Source: Marinoscillum sp965229915 (lineage in GTDB: Bacteria; Bacteroidota; Bacteroidia; Cytophagales; Cyclobacteriaceae). Taken from it: a stretch of DNA of 64,000 bases. The stretch is from positions 3,162,001 through 3,226,000 of the forward strand of contig NZ_CBDDJZ010000001.1 of NCBI RefSeq assembly GCF_965229915.1, written 5' to 3'. The notes below the pieces were generated by a model. It saw only the letters and a list, made by a program, of their open reading frames with translations, did not search any database and was not told the origin of the DNA. This document shows positions 18,012 to 27,339 of the stretch, piece by piece (the stretch's first letter is position 1; every line of letters begins with the position of its first letter). Position numbers and translations under genes: made by a program.

Positions 18012-19280
18012 TTAAAGTCTCTGCAATACTTGCATTCTGTGAGCGTCTAGCTTCAAGAAGATGAACAGCAGAATGGTGAATGTCCACAACGAAGACCCAC
18101 CGTAACTAAAAAATGGAAGCGGAATCCCGATTACGGGAAACAATCCAATGGTCATGGCTATGTTGAACGCAAAGTGGAAAAAGAGAATGGATACCACGGC
18201 ATAGCCATAGATTCTGGCAAATGGACTTTTCTGTCTCTCAGCTAGAAATATCAGCCTTAAGAATAGTGCCGTAAAAGCCGCGAGGAGAAAGAAGCTCCCA
18301 ATCCAACCTTGTTCTTCACCTACGGTGCAGAAGATGTTATCAGTAGTCTGATCCGGCACAAAGTTGAACTTCGTTTGAGTCCCTTCCAGATACCCTTTAC
18401 CGGTAAGTCCTCCAGAACCGATGGCGATTTTTGATTGTGTCACCTGCCAGCCCGCTCCAAGTGGGTCTCGGTTCGGATTTAGAAGTTGCATCACCCGTTG
18501 CTGCTGGTGGGGTTTTAAGACATCCGTCAGGATGAAATCCACACTGCGTACAAATCCAGCTGCCAAAACACCGGCGATTACCACCACGGCTATTTTTCCC
18601 GGAGCCTTAGCGACCAAACCAATGCCTAATAAGGTCATCACTACAATTCCAATGAGAAGGATTGTTTGACTCAACACGAGTGTGCCAAGGAATAACACGG
18701 CTATCGAAAAGCCAACGACCAGAATCATCGGGTGCATTCCTTCCCGAAACATCACAAGTATCAGACTTCCAAAAACCATGGCTGTACCTAAGTCTCCTTG
18801 TAGGATGATAAGTCCCAGTGGAACCAGAAAGAATAGGAATCCAATGATCTGCGAACGCATTTCTGAGGATTTTCGGGTGGACTTACTCAGGTATTTGGAC
18901 AGGGCCAGCGCTGTGGCAAACTTGGTAAACTCTGAAGGCTGAAACTTAAAAGATCCAAGCTGAAACCAGGATTTGGACCCAGCTACCTCTTGTCCAAAAA
19001 GCAGTACAGCCAAAAGGAAAAAGATAAATACTCCAAAAACAATGTAAGCAAATGAGTCATAGAACCTGAAGTCTACCATCATGATCAGCACAATGAGGAT
19101 GATCGATGTAGCAATCCAAATGAGCTGCTTTCCTGAACTTTGGCTAAAACTAAGAATTCCCTGGTTCACATCTGGGTCGTAATCTGCAGCATAGATATTT
19201 AGCCACCCACTGAAAACCAGCACCAGGTAGATTAAAACGACCATCCAGTCTATCTTATAAATTAGCTGGTCATTTCTCAT
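18012..19280 (-). CDS. rodA: Rod-shape protein RodA, SEDS peptidoglycan polymerase
   Basis: A 422-residue polytopic membrane protein of the FtsW/RodA/SpoVE (SEDS) family, about ten segments. RodA polymerises glycan strands of the side wall with the transpeptidase PBP2, whose gene is directly upstream and overlaps by 4 bases. Diagnostic blocks are KSWFQLGSFKFQPSEFTK (residues about 99-116), GDLGTAMVFG, the KIAIGSGGLTGKGYLEGTQT stretch and the terminal PLPFFSYGGSSLW. It is the last gene of the minus-strand run; its stop is 2 bases from that of the convergent gene at 18009. Confidence 0.96.
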   Translation of the reverse strand: MRNDQLIYKIDWMVVLIYLVLVFSGWLNIYAADYDPDVNQGILSFSQSSGKQLIWIATSIILIVLIMMVDFRFYDSFAYIVFGVFIFFLLAVLLFGQEVAGSKSWFQLGSFKFQPSEFTKFATALALSKYLSKSTRKSSEMRSQIIGFLFFLVPLGLIILQGDLGTAMVFGSLILVMFREGMHPMILVVGFSIAVLFLGTLVLSQTILLIGIVVMTLLGIGLVAKAPGKIAVVVIAGVLAAGFVRSVDFILTDVLKPHQQQRVMQLLNPNRDPLGAGWQVTQSKIAIGSGGLTGKGYLEGTQTKFNFVPDQTTDNIFCTVGEEQGWIGSFFLLAAFTALFLRLIFLAERQKSPFARIYGYAVVSILFFHFAFNIAMTIGLFPVIGIPLPFFSYGGSSLWTFTILLFIFLKLDAHRMQVLQRL

Positions 19281-21124
19281 GGTTGAGTTGCTCTTTTGGC
19301 TTTATTCATCGCTTCCAGTTCACGTTTCTGACGCTCATCCAGAAAATCCCCTTTCAACACGAACTCTTCAACCCAAGGTCGACTGATTTCCCCCTTGATG
19401 TACTTCTCAATAACAAGACTGGCTGTACTAGCTGCAGCTCGAGCTCCCCAACCGGCATTTTCCACATACACTGCTATGGCGATTTGTGGATCATCTTTTG
19501 GAGCAAAAGCCATGAATCCGGAGTGGTCCATTCCGTGTGGATTTTCTACAGTACTAGTTTTACCACAAATTGGTAGATCTGGGATGTATGCACGGAAGGC
19601 GTTTTCCCGAACCACTTGTTCCATTCCATCAATTACTGGAGGAAAGTATTGATCATCTATTCCTACATCATTTCGTTGGGGTTCTATGAGACCTTGGCCA
19701 TCTATGGATTTGACGATATGTGGGGTGTAGTAGTGTCCACGGTTTGCAAGCAGTGCTCCGAGATTGGCCATTTGTAGTGGTGTCACCAACAGCTCACCCT
19801 GACCAATGCTGAGTGAGTATATATTACTAAATGCCCATGTATTGGCACCTTTGTATACTTTATCGTAATAGGATATATCTGGGATGAACCCATTGTTTTC
19901 GTTAGGGATGTCTACGCCAAGCTTATGTCCGAGTCCAAACTTATAAATGTAGTCGTTCCACTTTTCCATTCCGATGCGTGCATCGATGTATCGGTTTTCG
20001 TGATCGCCTTGCTCGATTACTCTTTTGAAAACTTTGTAGAAGTAATTGTTCGAAGATAGTTTAATAGCGCGCTCCACATCATATATCCCTGGGGGAGCAT
20101 GGTCACCAATCAGGTTGCCCTCACACATGATTTTCTCATTGGGATAGAGCTTTTTCTCTTGCATGGCTATGAGCGCCTGTATGGTTTTAAACATGGACCC
20201 TGGTGGATACATAGCCTGCAAAGGTCGGTTAAACAGAGGTTTCAATGAATCATCCTGAATTTTACTGAAGTTCTTACCGATATCTCTTCCACTGAGTAGG
20301 TTGGGATCATAACTTGGAGAGGAAACCATGGCAATGATTTCACCCGTTTTAGGGTCCAGAGCCACAAGGCCGGCAACTTTCCCTTTGAGTAATTTTTCGG
20401 CATAGGTTTGTAGTTCGGTATCGATCGTGAGTTGAATGCTTTGCCCCGGAACGGACGCTGTATCATATTCTCCATCTCTAAATTCACCTTTGACTACTCC
20501 CTGTACGTTTACTATTTTGTAGCGAATGCCACGCTTGCCACGTAGTTTATCTTCGTATTGTTTTTCAATCCCAATTTTGCCAATGTAGTCACCACTTTTA
20601 TAGTAGTTGGTGGTGTCACGATTCAATTCTCTGCGATCTACTTCTCCAATATAGCCCAGGGTATTGGCAAGAATATTCTTTTCATAACCACGAACAGTCC
20701 TTGGTAGTGGATAGAACCCATTATAATTGACAAGTCGATCCTGTATGCGAGCAAACATATCGTTGGGTATCTGCTCCATAAATTTGGAGGCTAAAATGCT
20801 GGAATATCTTCTGGCTTTCTCGTATTTGGATTCGAAAGTGGCATGATCGATCTCCAGTAGGTTCATGATCTCCGCGGAATCATTTAGATCAACTTCCTTT
20901 GGGACAATCATCAGGTCATAAACCGGAGTATTGTATACTAGTAGGTTTCCGTCCCGGTCATAGATCAATCCTCTGAAAGGGTAATCAACAATTTTTTGGA
21001 GGATATTATTCTGAGCGGCCAGTTTGTATTCATCATCCAATACCTGAATCGAAAATAGCCTGATAGAAAAGACTAGTGCTATCAATACAATCACGCCTTG
21101 AATAATAAATGATCTTCCGCTCAT
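19277..21124 (-). CDS. mrdA: Penicillin-binding protein 2 (elongasome transpeptidase)
   Basis: A class B penicillin-binding protein of 615 residues that cross-links side-wall peptidoglycan in the elongasome. One N-terminal membrane anchor (residues about 5-25), a PBP dimerisation domain, then the transpeptidase domain with the catalytic SMFK tetrad (Ser310-Lys313), SSN and KTS motifs (LSSNNYFYK and CGKTSTVENP). KTS replaces the more common KTG, a frequent variant in PBP2. The gene overlaps both mreD upstream and rodA downstream by 4 bases. Confidence 0.96.
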   Translation of the reverse strand: MSGRSFIIQGVIVLIALVFSIRLFSIQVLDDEYKLAAQNNILQKIVDYPFRGLIYDRDGNLLVYNTPVYDLMIVPKEVDLNDSAEIMNLLEIDHATFESKYEKARRYSSILASKFMEQIPNDMFARIQDRLVNYNGFYPLPRTVRGYEKNILANTLGYIGEVDRRELNRDTTNYYKSGDYIGKIGIEKQYEDKLRGKRGIRYKIVNVQGVVKGEFRDGEYDTASVPGQSIQLTIDTELQTYAEKLLKGKVAGLVALDPKTGEIIAMVSSPSYDPNLLSGRDIGKNFSKIQDDSLKPLFNRPLQAMYPPGSMFKTIQALIAMQEKKLYPNEKIMCEGNLIGDHAPPGIYDVERAIKLSSNNYFYKVFKRVIEQGDHENRYIDARIGMEKWNDYIYKFGLGHKLGVDIPNENNGFIPDISYYDKVYKGANTWAFSNIYSLSIGQGELLVTPLQMANLGALLANRGHYYTPHIVKSIDGQGLIEPQRNDVGIDDQYFPPVIDGMEQVVRENAFRAYIPDLPICGKTSTVENPHGMDHSGFMAFAPKDDPQIAIAVYVENAGWGARAAASTASLVIEKYIKGEISRPWVEEFVLKGDFLDERQKRELEAMNKAKRATQP

Positions 21125-21636
21125 ATTCTTCTGGTTTTTGGTGCAATGAGAAAACTGAGTGCGAACACAATCACAAAACTGTAGAGCGCACTATACATCA
21201 CTTTTATGAACAAAAATCCAAACGAATTAAATCCACCGTTTTCAATGGAGAAGATGATGGCGTGGTGCACAAATATTAATGGGAGCAAATATTTTACAGA
21301 ACCCCAAATACCTAATTCATTCCAGCTGAGCTGTATGTCGTCATCTGATCGGTCAATGACTACTCTAAACCAAAAGTCTTTGATGAATGCCAGCAGTATA
21401 GTAGCGGAAGCATGAATGCCAGGTGTATTGCTAAACATATCCACTGTCAGGCCAGTAAGAAATGCGATTCCCATTGCAAGACTTCTGTTAAGTCCGAATG
21501 GTAAGAATAAAATGAATCCTACGTAGAAAAAACCAAAAGCAGAATCAAATAGAACCAGTTTATATAAAAACGGCACCTGCAGTATAAGGAATACCACTAA
21601 ATGTAAGGCCTGCTGTTGATAATTGATCCTAAGCAT
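21121..21636 (-). CDS. mreD: Rod shape-determining protein MreD
   Basis: A 171-residue inner-membrane protein with five or six hydrophobic segments and almost no soluble part. MreD sequences are poorly conserved; the call rests on its length, topology (for example the FGLNRSLAMGIAFLTGLTVD block near residue 55) and its exact place between mreC and mrdA, with one-base and four-base overlaps. MreD links MreB filaments to PBP2 and RodA. Confidence 0.9.
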   Translation of the reverse strand: MLRINYQQQALHLVVFLILQVPFLYKLVLFDSAFGFFYVGFILFLPFGLNRSLAMGIAFLTGLTVDMFSNTPGIHASATILLAFIKDFWFRVVIDRSDDDIQLSWNELGIWGSVKYLLPLIFVHHAIIFSIENGGFNSFGFLFIKVMYSALYSFVIVFALSFLIAPKTRRI

Positions 21637-22448
21637 TATTCGGTAATGGCTTCTAATTCCAAACTGTCTTGTTCTTGCTTCATTCGGTTCTCAATCACAA
21701 AGACATAGTCGACAGAGCTAAAATCTACAGCCAGGTCTATTTTCGCATTGTAGAAAACATCATTGTCTTCCAATTCGAAGGACGCAATCTTTCCAATGTA
21801 TATATCCTTTGGAAATATAGCATTGTATCCAGAGGTGACTATGCTATCACCTTCTTTTATTGGGATGTGCCTTGGTACATACTTCAGTTCTGCTTGCAAG
21901 GGTGATTCGCCATCCCACTGAACAGTACATAGTGTGTTCGTTCTGGAAATACTGCTGGAGATCAGTAGGTTTCGGTGAAGGAGTGAGGTCACCGTGGCAA
22001 AGCTATTTGATGCTGACTTTACCTGCCCAACTACTCCAAATCCAGAGATTACGCCCATGCCAGGCTTTATTCCCTGGTCCAGGCCCGCGTCCAGGGTCAT
22101 GTAGTTCATGGACCGCCTAAAGGTGCTGTTGATCACTCGAGCTTTCTTAAGGATGTAGCGTTCTTTTGAGGTGTCTAATTCCACTTTCCCCAAAGAGTGG
22201 TTAGCTAGTTGCTCTCGCAGGAGTTGATTTTCTGCCACTAGCTGGCTGTTGATTTGCTTGAGCTGAAAGTAGTTTGTGGTATTGCTGGTCAATAGATTCA
22301 CTCCTGCTACCAGGGAGTTGGAGGAATTCAGGAATGCAGCGTTTGGCCTTTGATTGTAGGCGATGATCAACCAAGCACAAACCCCTTCCAATAGCAGAAA
22401 TAACCCGAAGGTTCTAAACCGGTAAAGGAAGTTGAGTAGGTTTTGCAT
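21636..22448 (-). CDS. mreC: Rod shape-determining protein MreC
   Basis: A 270-residue bitopic protein: a short cytoplasmic start, one membrane helix (residues about 12-32), a coiled coil (about 60-85, QLVAENQLLREQL) and a two-barrel periplasmic domain with GLDQGIKPGMGVISGFGVVG and the KEGDSIVTSGYNAIFPKDIYIG signature. MreC is the periplasmic scaffold that activates PBP2. It lies 6 bases after mreB. Confidence 0.95.
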   Translation of the reverse strand: MQNLLNFLYRFRTFGLFLLLEGVCAWLIIAYNQRPNAAFLNSSNSLVAGVNLLTSNTTNYFQLKQINSQLVAENQLLREQLANHSLGKVELDTSKERYILKKARVINSTFRRSMNYMTLDAGLDQGIKPGMGVISGFGVVGQVKSASNSFATVTSLLHRNLLISSSISRTNTLCTVQWDGESPLQAELKYVPRHIPIKEGDSIVTSGYNAIFPKDIYIGKIASFELEDNDVFYNAKIDLAVDFSSVDYVFVIENRMKQEQDSLELEAITE

Positions 22449-22454
22449 TCACTT

Positions 22455-23483
22455 TTAGGTCATCAATACAGGCTTATACTGATTTAGATTTTTCAATGCC
22501 AAGCCGGTGCCACGCACTACCGCTCTCAATGGATCTTCTGCAATGTGAATCGGAAGCTTAGTTTTCATAGACAGACGCTTGTCCAATCCTCTCAAAAGAG
22601 CTCCACCACCTGTTAAGTAAATTCCATTATCGTAAATGTCAGCGGACAACTCTGGAGGAGAAATCTCAAGAGCTTTCAATACCGCTTCCTCGATTTTCGA
22701 AACAGACTTATCAATGGCAAAAGCAATTTCGGAATAGGAGATCTTAATAACCTTAGGAATACCGGTCATCAGGTCACGTCCTCGGATTTCGTAGTCTTCT
22801 GGTCCATCATCCAGCTCTGTCAGCGCAGATCCAACTTCTATTTTGACACGTTCAGCTGTTCGCTCCCCGATGAGGAGGTTGTGCTGTCTACGCATATAAT
22901 CAAGAATGTCTTTGTTAAATGAGTCACCTGCCACACGAATTGACTGGTCACATACGATACCACTCAAGGCAATCACAGCGATCTCCGTGGTACCACCTCC
23001 GATATCCACAATCATAGACCCAACAGGCTGCTCGATGTTGATGCCAATACCAATGGCTGCCGCGATTGGCTCATGGATCATGTAAACTTCCTTAGCTCCA
23101 GCGTGCTCGGCAGAGTCACGTACCGCTCTTTTCTCTACCTCGGTAATTCCAGAAGGGATACAAATCACCATTCGGTGCGAAGATGGCATCCAGTTGCTTT
23201 TCCCATTGTCGATCATTTTGATCATGCCACGGATCATGTGCTCTGCAGCGTGGAAATCGGCAATTACCCCGTCTTTCAATGGACGGATGGTTTTAATGTT
23301 TTCGTGAGTCTTTTCGTGCATCTGCATCGCCTCACGACCAATCGCCAGCACTTTGTTGTTGTGTTTGTCTATGGCAATGATAGATGGTTCGTCCACCACG
23401 ATCTTATCCTTGCTGATGATCAGGGTGTTAGCAGTACCAAGATCTATTGCTATATCACTGTTGAAGAAATCGAAAAAACCCAT
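22455..23483 (-). CDS. mreB: Rod shape-determining actin homologue MreB
   Basis: A 342-residue actin-like ATPase that forms membrane-bound filaments guiding side-wall synthesis. It has the N-terminal amphipathic start MGFFDFFNSDIAIDLGTANT, the phosphate 1 motif DLGTANT (residues about 14-20), phosphate 2 DIGGGTTEI near residue 165, and the adenosine motif LTGGGALL near 293. The 62-base gap to purH has GAAAGCTA on the plus strand, i.e. a near match (TAGCTTTC) to the -7 element, so an own promoter is possible but weak. Confidence 0.97.
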   Translation of the reverse strand: MGFFDFFNSDIAIDLGTANTLIISKDKIVVDEPSIIAIDKHNNKVLAIGREAMQMHEKTHENIKTIRPLKDGVIADFHAAEHMIRGMIKMIDNGKSNWMPSSHRMVICIPSGITEVEKRAVRDSAEHAGAKEVYMIHEPIAAAIGIGINIEQPVGSMIVDIGGGTTEIAVIALSGIVCDQSIRVAGDSFNKDILDYMRRQHNLLIGERTAERVKIEVGSALTELDDGPEDYEIRGRDLMTGIPKVIKISYSEIAFAIDKSVSKIEEAVLKALEISPPELSADIYDNGIYLTGGGALLRGLDKRLSMKTKLPIHIAEDPLRAVVRGTGLALKNLNQYKPVLMT

Positions 23484-23545
23484 GTTCTACTCGCTGTGTG
23501 TTTTGTTGGGAAAGCTACGAATTTAATATGTATTGTTTGGTTATA

Positions 23546-25072
23546 CTAATGTTTAAAATGACGGGTACCTGTGAACACCATGGCCATGCCGTGCTCGTCA
23601 CAATAATCAATGGATAACTGGTCTTTCACAGAACCTCCTGGCTGGATCACAGCCTTGATTCCCGCTTTGTCAGCTATCTCCACACAATCCGGGAATGGGA
23701 AGAACGCATCTGAAGCCATAACCGCTCCATTGAGGTCAAAACCAAATTTCTTTGCTTTTTCAATGGCTTGCTCGAGTGCATCTACACGAGATGTTTGACC
23801 TACTCCACTTGCATAGAGTTGACCATTGTTGGCCAGAATGATGGTGTTCGACTTAGACTGTTTACAGATTTTAGAAGCAAAGATCAAACTGTCTACCTGA
23901 TCTGCTGTTGGTGCCACTTTCGTTACCACTTGTAAGTTGTCAGCACTATCAGTGACGTGATCATAATCCTGTACCAAGGTGCCATTGAGCATGCTCTTAT
24001 GTATCTTTTTGCGATCCCAGCCCTTTTTCAGCACTAGCAAGATTCGGTTTTTCTTTTGTTTCAATACTTCCAGAGCTCCTTCAGAAAAGGATGGAGCAAT
24101 TAGGATTTCGAAGAACAAAGAGTGCATTTCTTCTGCCGCCTCTTTAGTTACTTCTTTGTTGGTCACCAGGATGCCTCCAAAGGCTGAAATGGTATCCGCC
24201 TGAAATGCTTTTTCGTAAGCGGTTTTGACGTTATCGGCAGTTGCTACTCCACAGGCGTTGTTATGTTTGAGTATGGCAAATGCTGTTTCATCTCCAAACT
24301 CACCAATGAGCTGTATAGCTGCTTCAATATCCACCAGATTGTTATAGGAAATTTCTTTTCCATGAATCTGCTCAAAATAGGGCTCTGTCTCCTGATAGAA
24401 AACACCTTGCTGATGCGGGTTTTCACCATAACGAAGTACTTTGCCGTTTCGGGCGCTCGTTTTGAAAGATGGCACCAAACCTTCACTATTCATATAGTTG
24501 AAGATGGCCGAATCGTAATGAGAAGAAGTGTCAAATGCTCTGGTCGCAAAAAGCTTGCGGTCTTCTAGAGTCGTTTCACCTTTTTGTTCTTTTAGAATCT
24601 CAAGAAGGTCACTGTAGTATTCTCTTGAAGACACAATCAACACATCTTTAAAATTCTTCGCTGCTCCTCTGATGAGCGCTATTCCTCCGATATCTATTTT
24701 CTCAATGATATCCGCTTCGCTGGCGCCACTTGTCACCGTCTCTTCAAACGGGTACAGATCTACAATGACCAAATCGATTGCTGGAATGTCATATTGTGCT
24801 TTTTCAGCCTGATCTCCCTCATGGTCTCTTCGGTGCAGGATTCCACCAAATACTTTTGGGTGAAGCGTTTTCACCCGACCGCCAAAGATGGATGGGTAGT
24901 CAGTAACATCTTCTACTGCTGTAACGGGTACATTCAGCTCTTCAATGAAACTTTGTGTGCCTCCAGTAGAATAAATTTTTACACCCAATTCGTTGAGTTG
25001 CTCCACGATTGGGGCCAACCCATCTTTGTAAAAAACCGAAATAAGTGCTGATTTGATCTGTACTTTGCTCAT
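23546..25072 (-). CDS. purH: Bifunctional AICAR formyltransferase / IMP cyclohydrolase
   Basis: Catalyses the last two steps of IMP synthesis. The protein is about 508 residues: an N-terminal MGS-like cyclohydrolase domain (MSKVQIKSALISVFYKDGL, STGGTQSFIEE, then DVTDYPSIFGGRVKTLHPK) and the larger formyltransferase domain with KHNNACGVA and the terminal SDAFFPFPDCVEIADKAG region. ATG at 25072 is chosen because the family starts at MSKVQIKSA; an upstream ATG at 25093 lies inside a promoter-like motif. It follows purN, so two purine steps are adjacent. Confidence 0.96.
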   Translation of the reverse strand: MSKVQIKSALISVFYKDGLAPIVEQLNELGVKIYSTGGTQSFIEELNVPVTAVEDVTDYPSIFGGRVKTLHPKVFGGILHRRDHEGDQAEKAQYDIPAIDLVIVDLYPFEETVTSGASEADIIEKIDIGGIALIRGAAKNFKDVLIVSSREYYSDLLEILKEQKGETTLEDRKLFATRAFDTSSHYDSAIFNYMNSEGLVPSFKTSARNGKVLRYGENPHQQGVFYQETEPYFEQIHGKEISYNNLVDIEAAIQLIGEFGDETAFAILKHNNACGVATADNVKTAYEKAFQADTISAFGGILVTNKEVTKEAAEEMHSLFFEILIAPSFSEGALEVLKQKKNRILLVLKKGWDRKKIHKSMLNGTLVQDYDHVTDSADNLQVVTKVAPTADQVDSLIFASKICKQSKSNTIILANNGQLYASGVGQTSRVDALEQAIEKAKKFGFDLNGAVMASDAFFPFPDCVEIADKAGIKAVIQPGGSVKDQLSIDYCDEHGMAMVFTGTRHFKH

Positions 25073-25091
25073 GTGCCTGAAAATAAGCTGC

Positions 25092-25099
25092 AAAGCTAA
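25092..25099 (-). promoter_or_regulatory. Possible -7 promoter element for purH (TAGCTTTG)
   Basis: On the minus strand this reads TAGCTTTG, a match to TAnnTTTG, and lies 19 bases before the purH ATG. No clear TTTG -33 element is seen at the usual spacing. If real it would allow purH and perhaps the mre genes to be expressed apart from the ccm genes upstream. Confidence 0.35.
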
Positions 25100-25106
25100 A
25101 GATTCC

Positions 25107-25688
25107 TCAGTTTTTTGACGTGTATTCCGTAATGTAATCCTCCACGATCAACGGAAAATATTGGTGTTCAAGTTGATGAATTTTCCCAGCGAGTGAATCA
25201 GGGGTGTCATCCGATGAAATCTCACAGCTGGCCTGGAACAGAATATGTCCTTCATCATAGTTTTCATTCACCAGGTGAATGGTAATTCCGGAGTTGGACT
25301 CTTTGTTGTTGATCACAGCTTCATGCACCCGGGAACCGTACATCCCTTTGCCTCCATAAGCCGGTAAGAGTGCTGGGTGGATGTTGATGATTTTGTTTGG
25401 AAACTCCTGAATCAGGAAATCCGGGATTTTCCATAGGAATCCAGCCAAAACGATGAAATCCGTTTTCAGGCTTTTCAGTTTGTCCACGAAACTCGTATCT
25501 GCAAACTCTGACTTATTGAAAACGAATGGTAAAACGTTGAGCTTTTTAGCTCGTTCGATCACGTAAGCATCGGGTTTGTTGCAGAAGACTGCATTGATGG
25601 AGATTCCATCTACCTGATCAAAGTGTTTAATGAGCTGTTCGGCATTGGTGCCACTACCTGAGGCAAAAATTGCAATGTTTATAGCCAT
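25107..25688 (-). CDS. purN: Phosphoribosylglycinamide formyltransferase
   Basis: Transfers a formyl group from 10-formyl-THF to glycinamide ribonucleotide in purine synthesis. The 193-residue protein has the phosphate-binding IFASGSGTNAE (residues about 7-17), the catalytic segment INIHPALLPAYGG with His near residue 102, and GITIHLVNENYDEGHILFQ, which supplies the conserved Asp. Its start overlaps the UbiA-family gene by 10 bases. Confidence 0.95.
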   Translation of the reverse strand: MAINIAIFASGSGTNAEQLIKHFDQVDGISINAVFCNKPDAYVIERAKKLNVLPFVFNKSEFADTSFVDKLKSLKTDFIVLAGFLWKIPDFLIQEFPNKIINIHPALLPAYGGKGMYGSRVHEAVINNKESNSGITIHLVNENYDEGHILFQASCEISSDDTPDSLAGKIHQLEHQYFPLIVEDYITEYTSKN

Positions 25689-26554
25689 GGTTTCAAAAGG
25701 ATCATGCTGATTAGACCTGATAGAATAATTAGGTTGGTAAATCTAATGAGACTTTGATAATCCTTTTGACGGTCGGCGTAGATCAGTTTGTAAATGAACC
25801 AAAGAAAAATGGGCAGCAACGCCATGAAATAATACCTCACCAGCCAATTGTCAATGGTGATCAAGAAGGATAATAGAAATGCTCCACTTCCCCCGATCAC
25901 GAGATAGATGAAAAGTTTAGCCCCTCTAATTCCAAAGATCACCGGGATGCTTTCGCATCCAAATGCTGAATCTCCTTTCACATCTTCAATGTCTTTGAGC
26001 ACTTCTCTGACCAATGTGATGGCCATGGCGAAGAGCGAATAGATGTACACGAGAATTTCATTTCTGCCTAAATAGACACAAACCATGAGTAGGGTAAGCC
26101 CAGTGAGAAATGCGATCACCAGATTACCGATAAGCGTGATTCTGCGGAGCTGATTGGAGTAATACCAGAGAAAAAAAGAAGAGATGATGTGAACCACCCC
26201 TACTTTGATGTTGAGGTAGAAGCCTATGCCAATGGCTCCAAAAGTGAGTACTATATGCGCCAGCATGGCCAGCCGTCTACGAAACATTGTTCCTACCACG
26301 ACTTTTTCTGGACGGTTGACCATGTCAATTTTTTGATCGTAGTAGTCGTTGATGATGTATCCGGCAGCAGCGATCATGACCGTACTTACGCTCATCATTA
26401 AAAAACCCAGAGAAGTGATCTGTTGGTATTTTACCGGATATTCTGAGACCAGAAAAATGGCGGTAAGGTATTGTGTAGCACCAATAATGATTAAGTTGGG
26501 AATGCGGCTTGCAATCAGAAAACCAACAAAATCATATCTAATCAGGCGCTTCAT
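25679..26554 (-). CDS. UbiA-family prenyltransferase (geranylgeranylglycerol-phosphate synthase-like)
   Basis: A 291-residue membrane prenyltransferase with about eight hydrophobic segments. The first Asp-rich motif NDYYDQKIDMVNRP (residues about 69-82) and the second, DIEDVKGD near residue 190, bind the prenyl diphosphate through magnesium. Close Bacteroidota relatives are annotated as geranylgeranylglycerol-phosphate geranylgeranyltransferases, but the acceptor cannot be read from the sequence; menaquinone or haem side-chain transfer are alternatives, the latter interesting beside the cytochrome c genes. It overlaps its neighbours on both sides. Confidence 0.85.
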   Translation of the reverse strand: MKRLIRYDFVGFLIASRIPNLIIIGATQYLTAIFLVSEYPVKYQQITSLGFLMMSVSTVMIAAAGYIINDYYDQKIDMVNRPEKVVVGTMFRRRLAMLAHIVLTFGAIGIGFYLNIKVGVVHIISSFFLWYYSNQLRRITLIGNLVIAFLTGLTLLMVCVYLGRNEILVYIYSLFAMAITLVREVLKDIEDVKGDSAFGCESIPVIFGIRGAKLFIYLVIGGSGAFLLSFLITIDNWLVRYYFMALLPIFLWFIYKLIYADRQKDYQSLIRFTNLIILSGLISMILLKPWL

Positions 26555-27339
26555 TTCTCCTTCAAGCTAGCAATTTGGTTTGATAAAAGCTTGTAAACTT
26601 CCGATTTCTCGGGTTGGTTGTGTAAGAGGGTTAAATGCTTTTGAATGATATTTTCATCACCTCTTATTGCCGGACCGGTCTGGGCCTTGGCGGCAGATAT
26701 CGAAACAGCTTTACTCACTGTTTCCCTCATCAGGTGTTCCAGATCCTTTAGGTCGAGATCTGCATCAGCCAGTATTTCCTCCGCGATTCGGTAGAGGTGA
26801 TTGGTGAAGTTGCAGGCATAGACTGCAGCCAGATGTACTTTTTGCCGATCCTTCGAGGAGACTACTTTCACGTTTTGGCTTAATACAGACGCCACTTTTT
26901 GGATTAACTCCAACGACTCAGAAGAGTTGCTCTCAATGAAAATAGGAATCTCTGAAAAGTTGACCTGTTGACTTTTAGTGAAGGTTTGAAATGGATACAA
27001 TACCCCAATACTTGTATGGCTCGTGAGTATTTCCATAGGCTGTGAACCAGAAGTATGAACCACTACGGTATCTGCTGGGAAATCTATTCCCTCAATTACT
27101 TCTGGTAGCTTTTGATCCGGAACTGATAGAATGATGAGGTCACTGATTATACTGGGGAGTTCATTGACTTGAAGCGGGTCTGAATCCGCCAGACCCAATT
27201 GGTTGATCAATGTCTCAGCACGTGACTTTTCTCTGCTCACAATATGTGTGAGCTGTATGTCTTTAGACTTGCCTAGCTGGCTTGCCAGATGAAACCCCAC
27301 ATTCCCTGTTCCTACAATGGTGGTTTTTATCGGCATCAT
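26551..27339 (-). CDS. Rossmann-like and DUF2520 domain protein
   Basis: A 262-residue soluble protein. The N-terminal Rossmann domain has the dinucleotide motif GTGNVGFHLASQLG (residues about 10-23), resembling NADP-dependent F420 reductase and pyrroline-carboxylate reductase folds; the C-terminal half is the helical DUF2520 type (KVHLAAVYACNFTNHLYRIA). The reaction is unknown. It overlaps the prenyltransferase by 4 bases and abuts ccmF by one base, so it is probably translated from the same message. Confidence 0.85.
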   Translation of the reverse strand: MMPIKTTIVGTGNVGFHLASQLGKSKDIQLTHIVSREKSRAETLINQLGLADSDPLQVNELPSIISDLIILSVPDQKLPEVIEGIDFPADTVVVHTSGSQPMEILTSHTSIGVLYPFQTFTKSQQVNFSEIPIFIESNSSESLELIQKVASVLSQNVKVVSSKDRQKVHLAAVYACNFTNHLYRIAEEILADADLDLKDLEHLMRETVSKAVSISAAKAQTGPAIRGDENIIQKHLTLLHNQPEKSEVYKLLSNQIASLKEK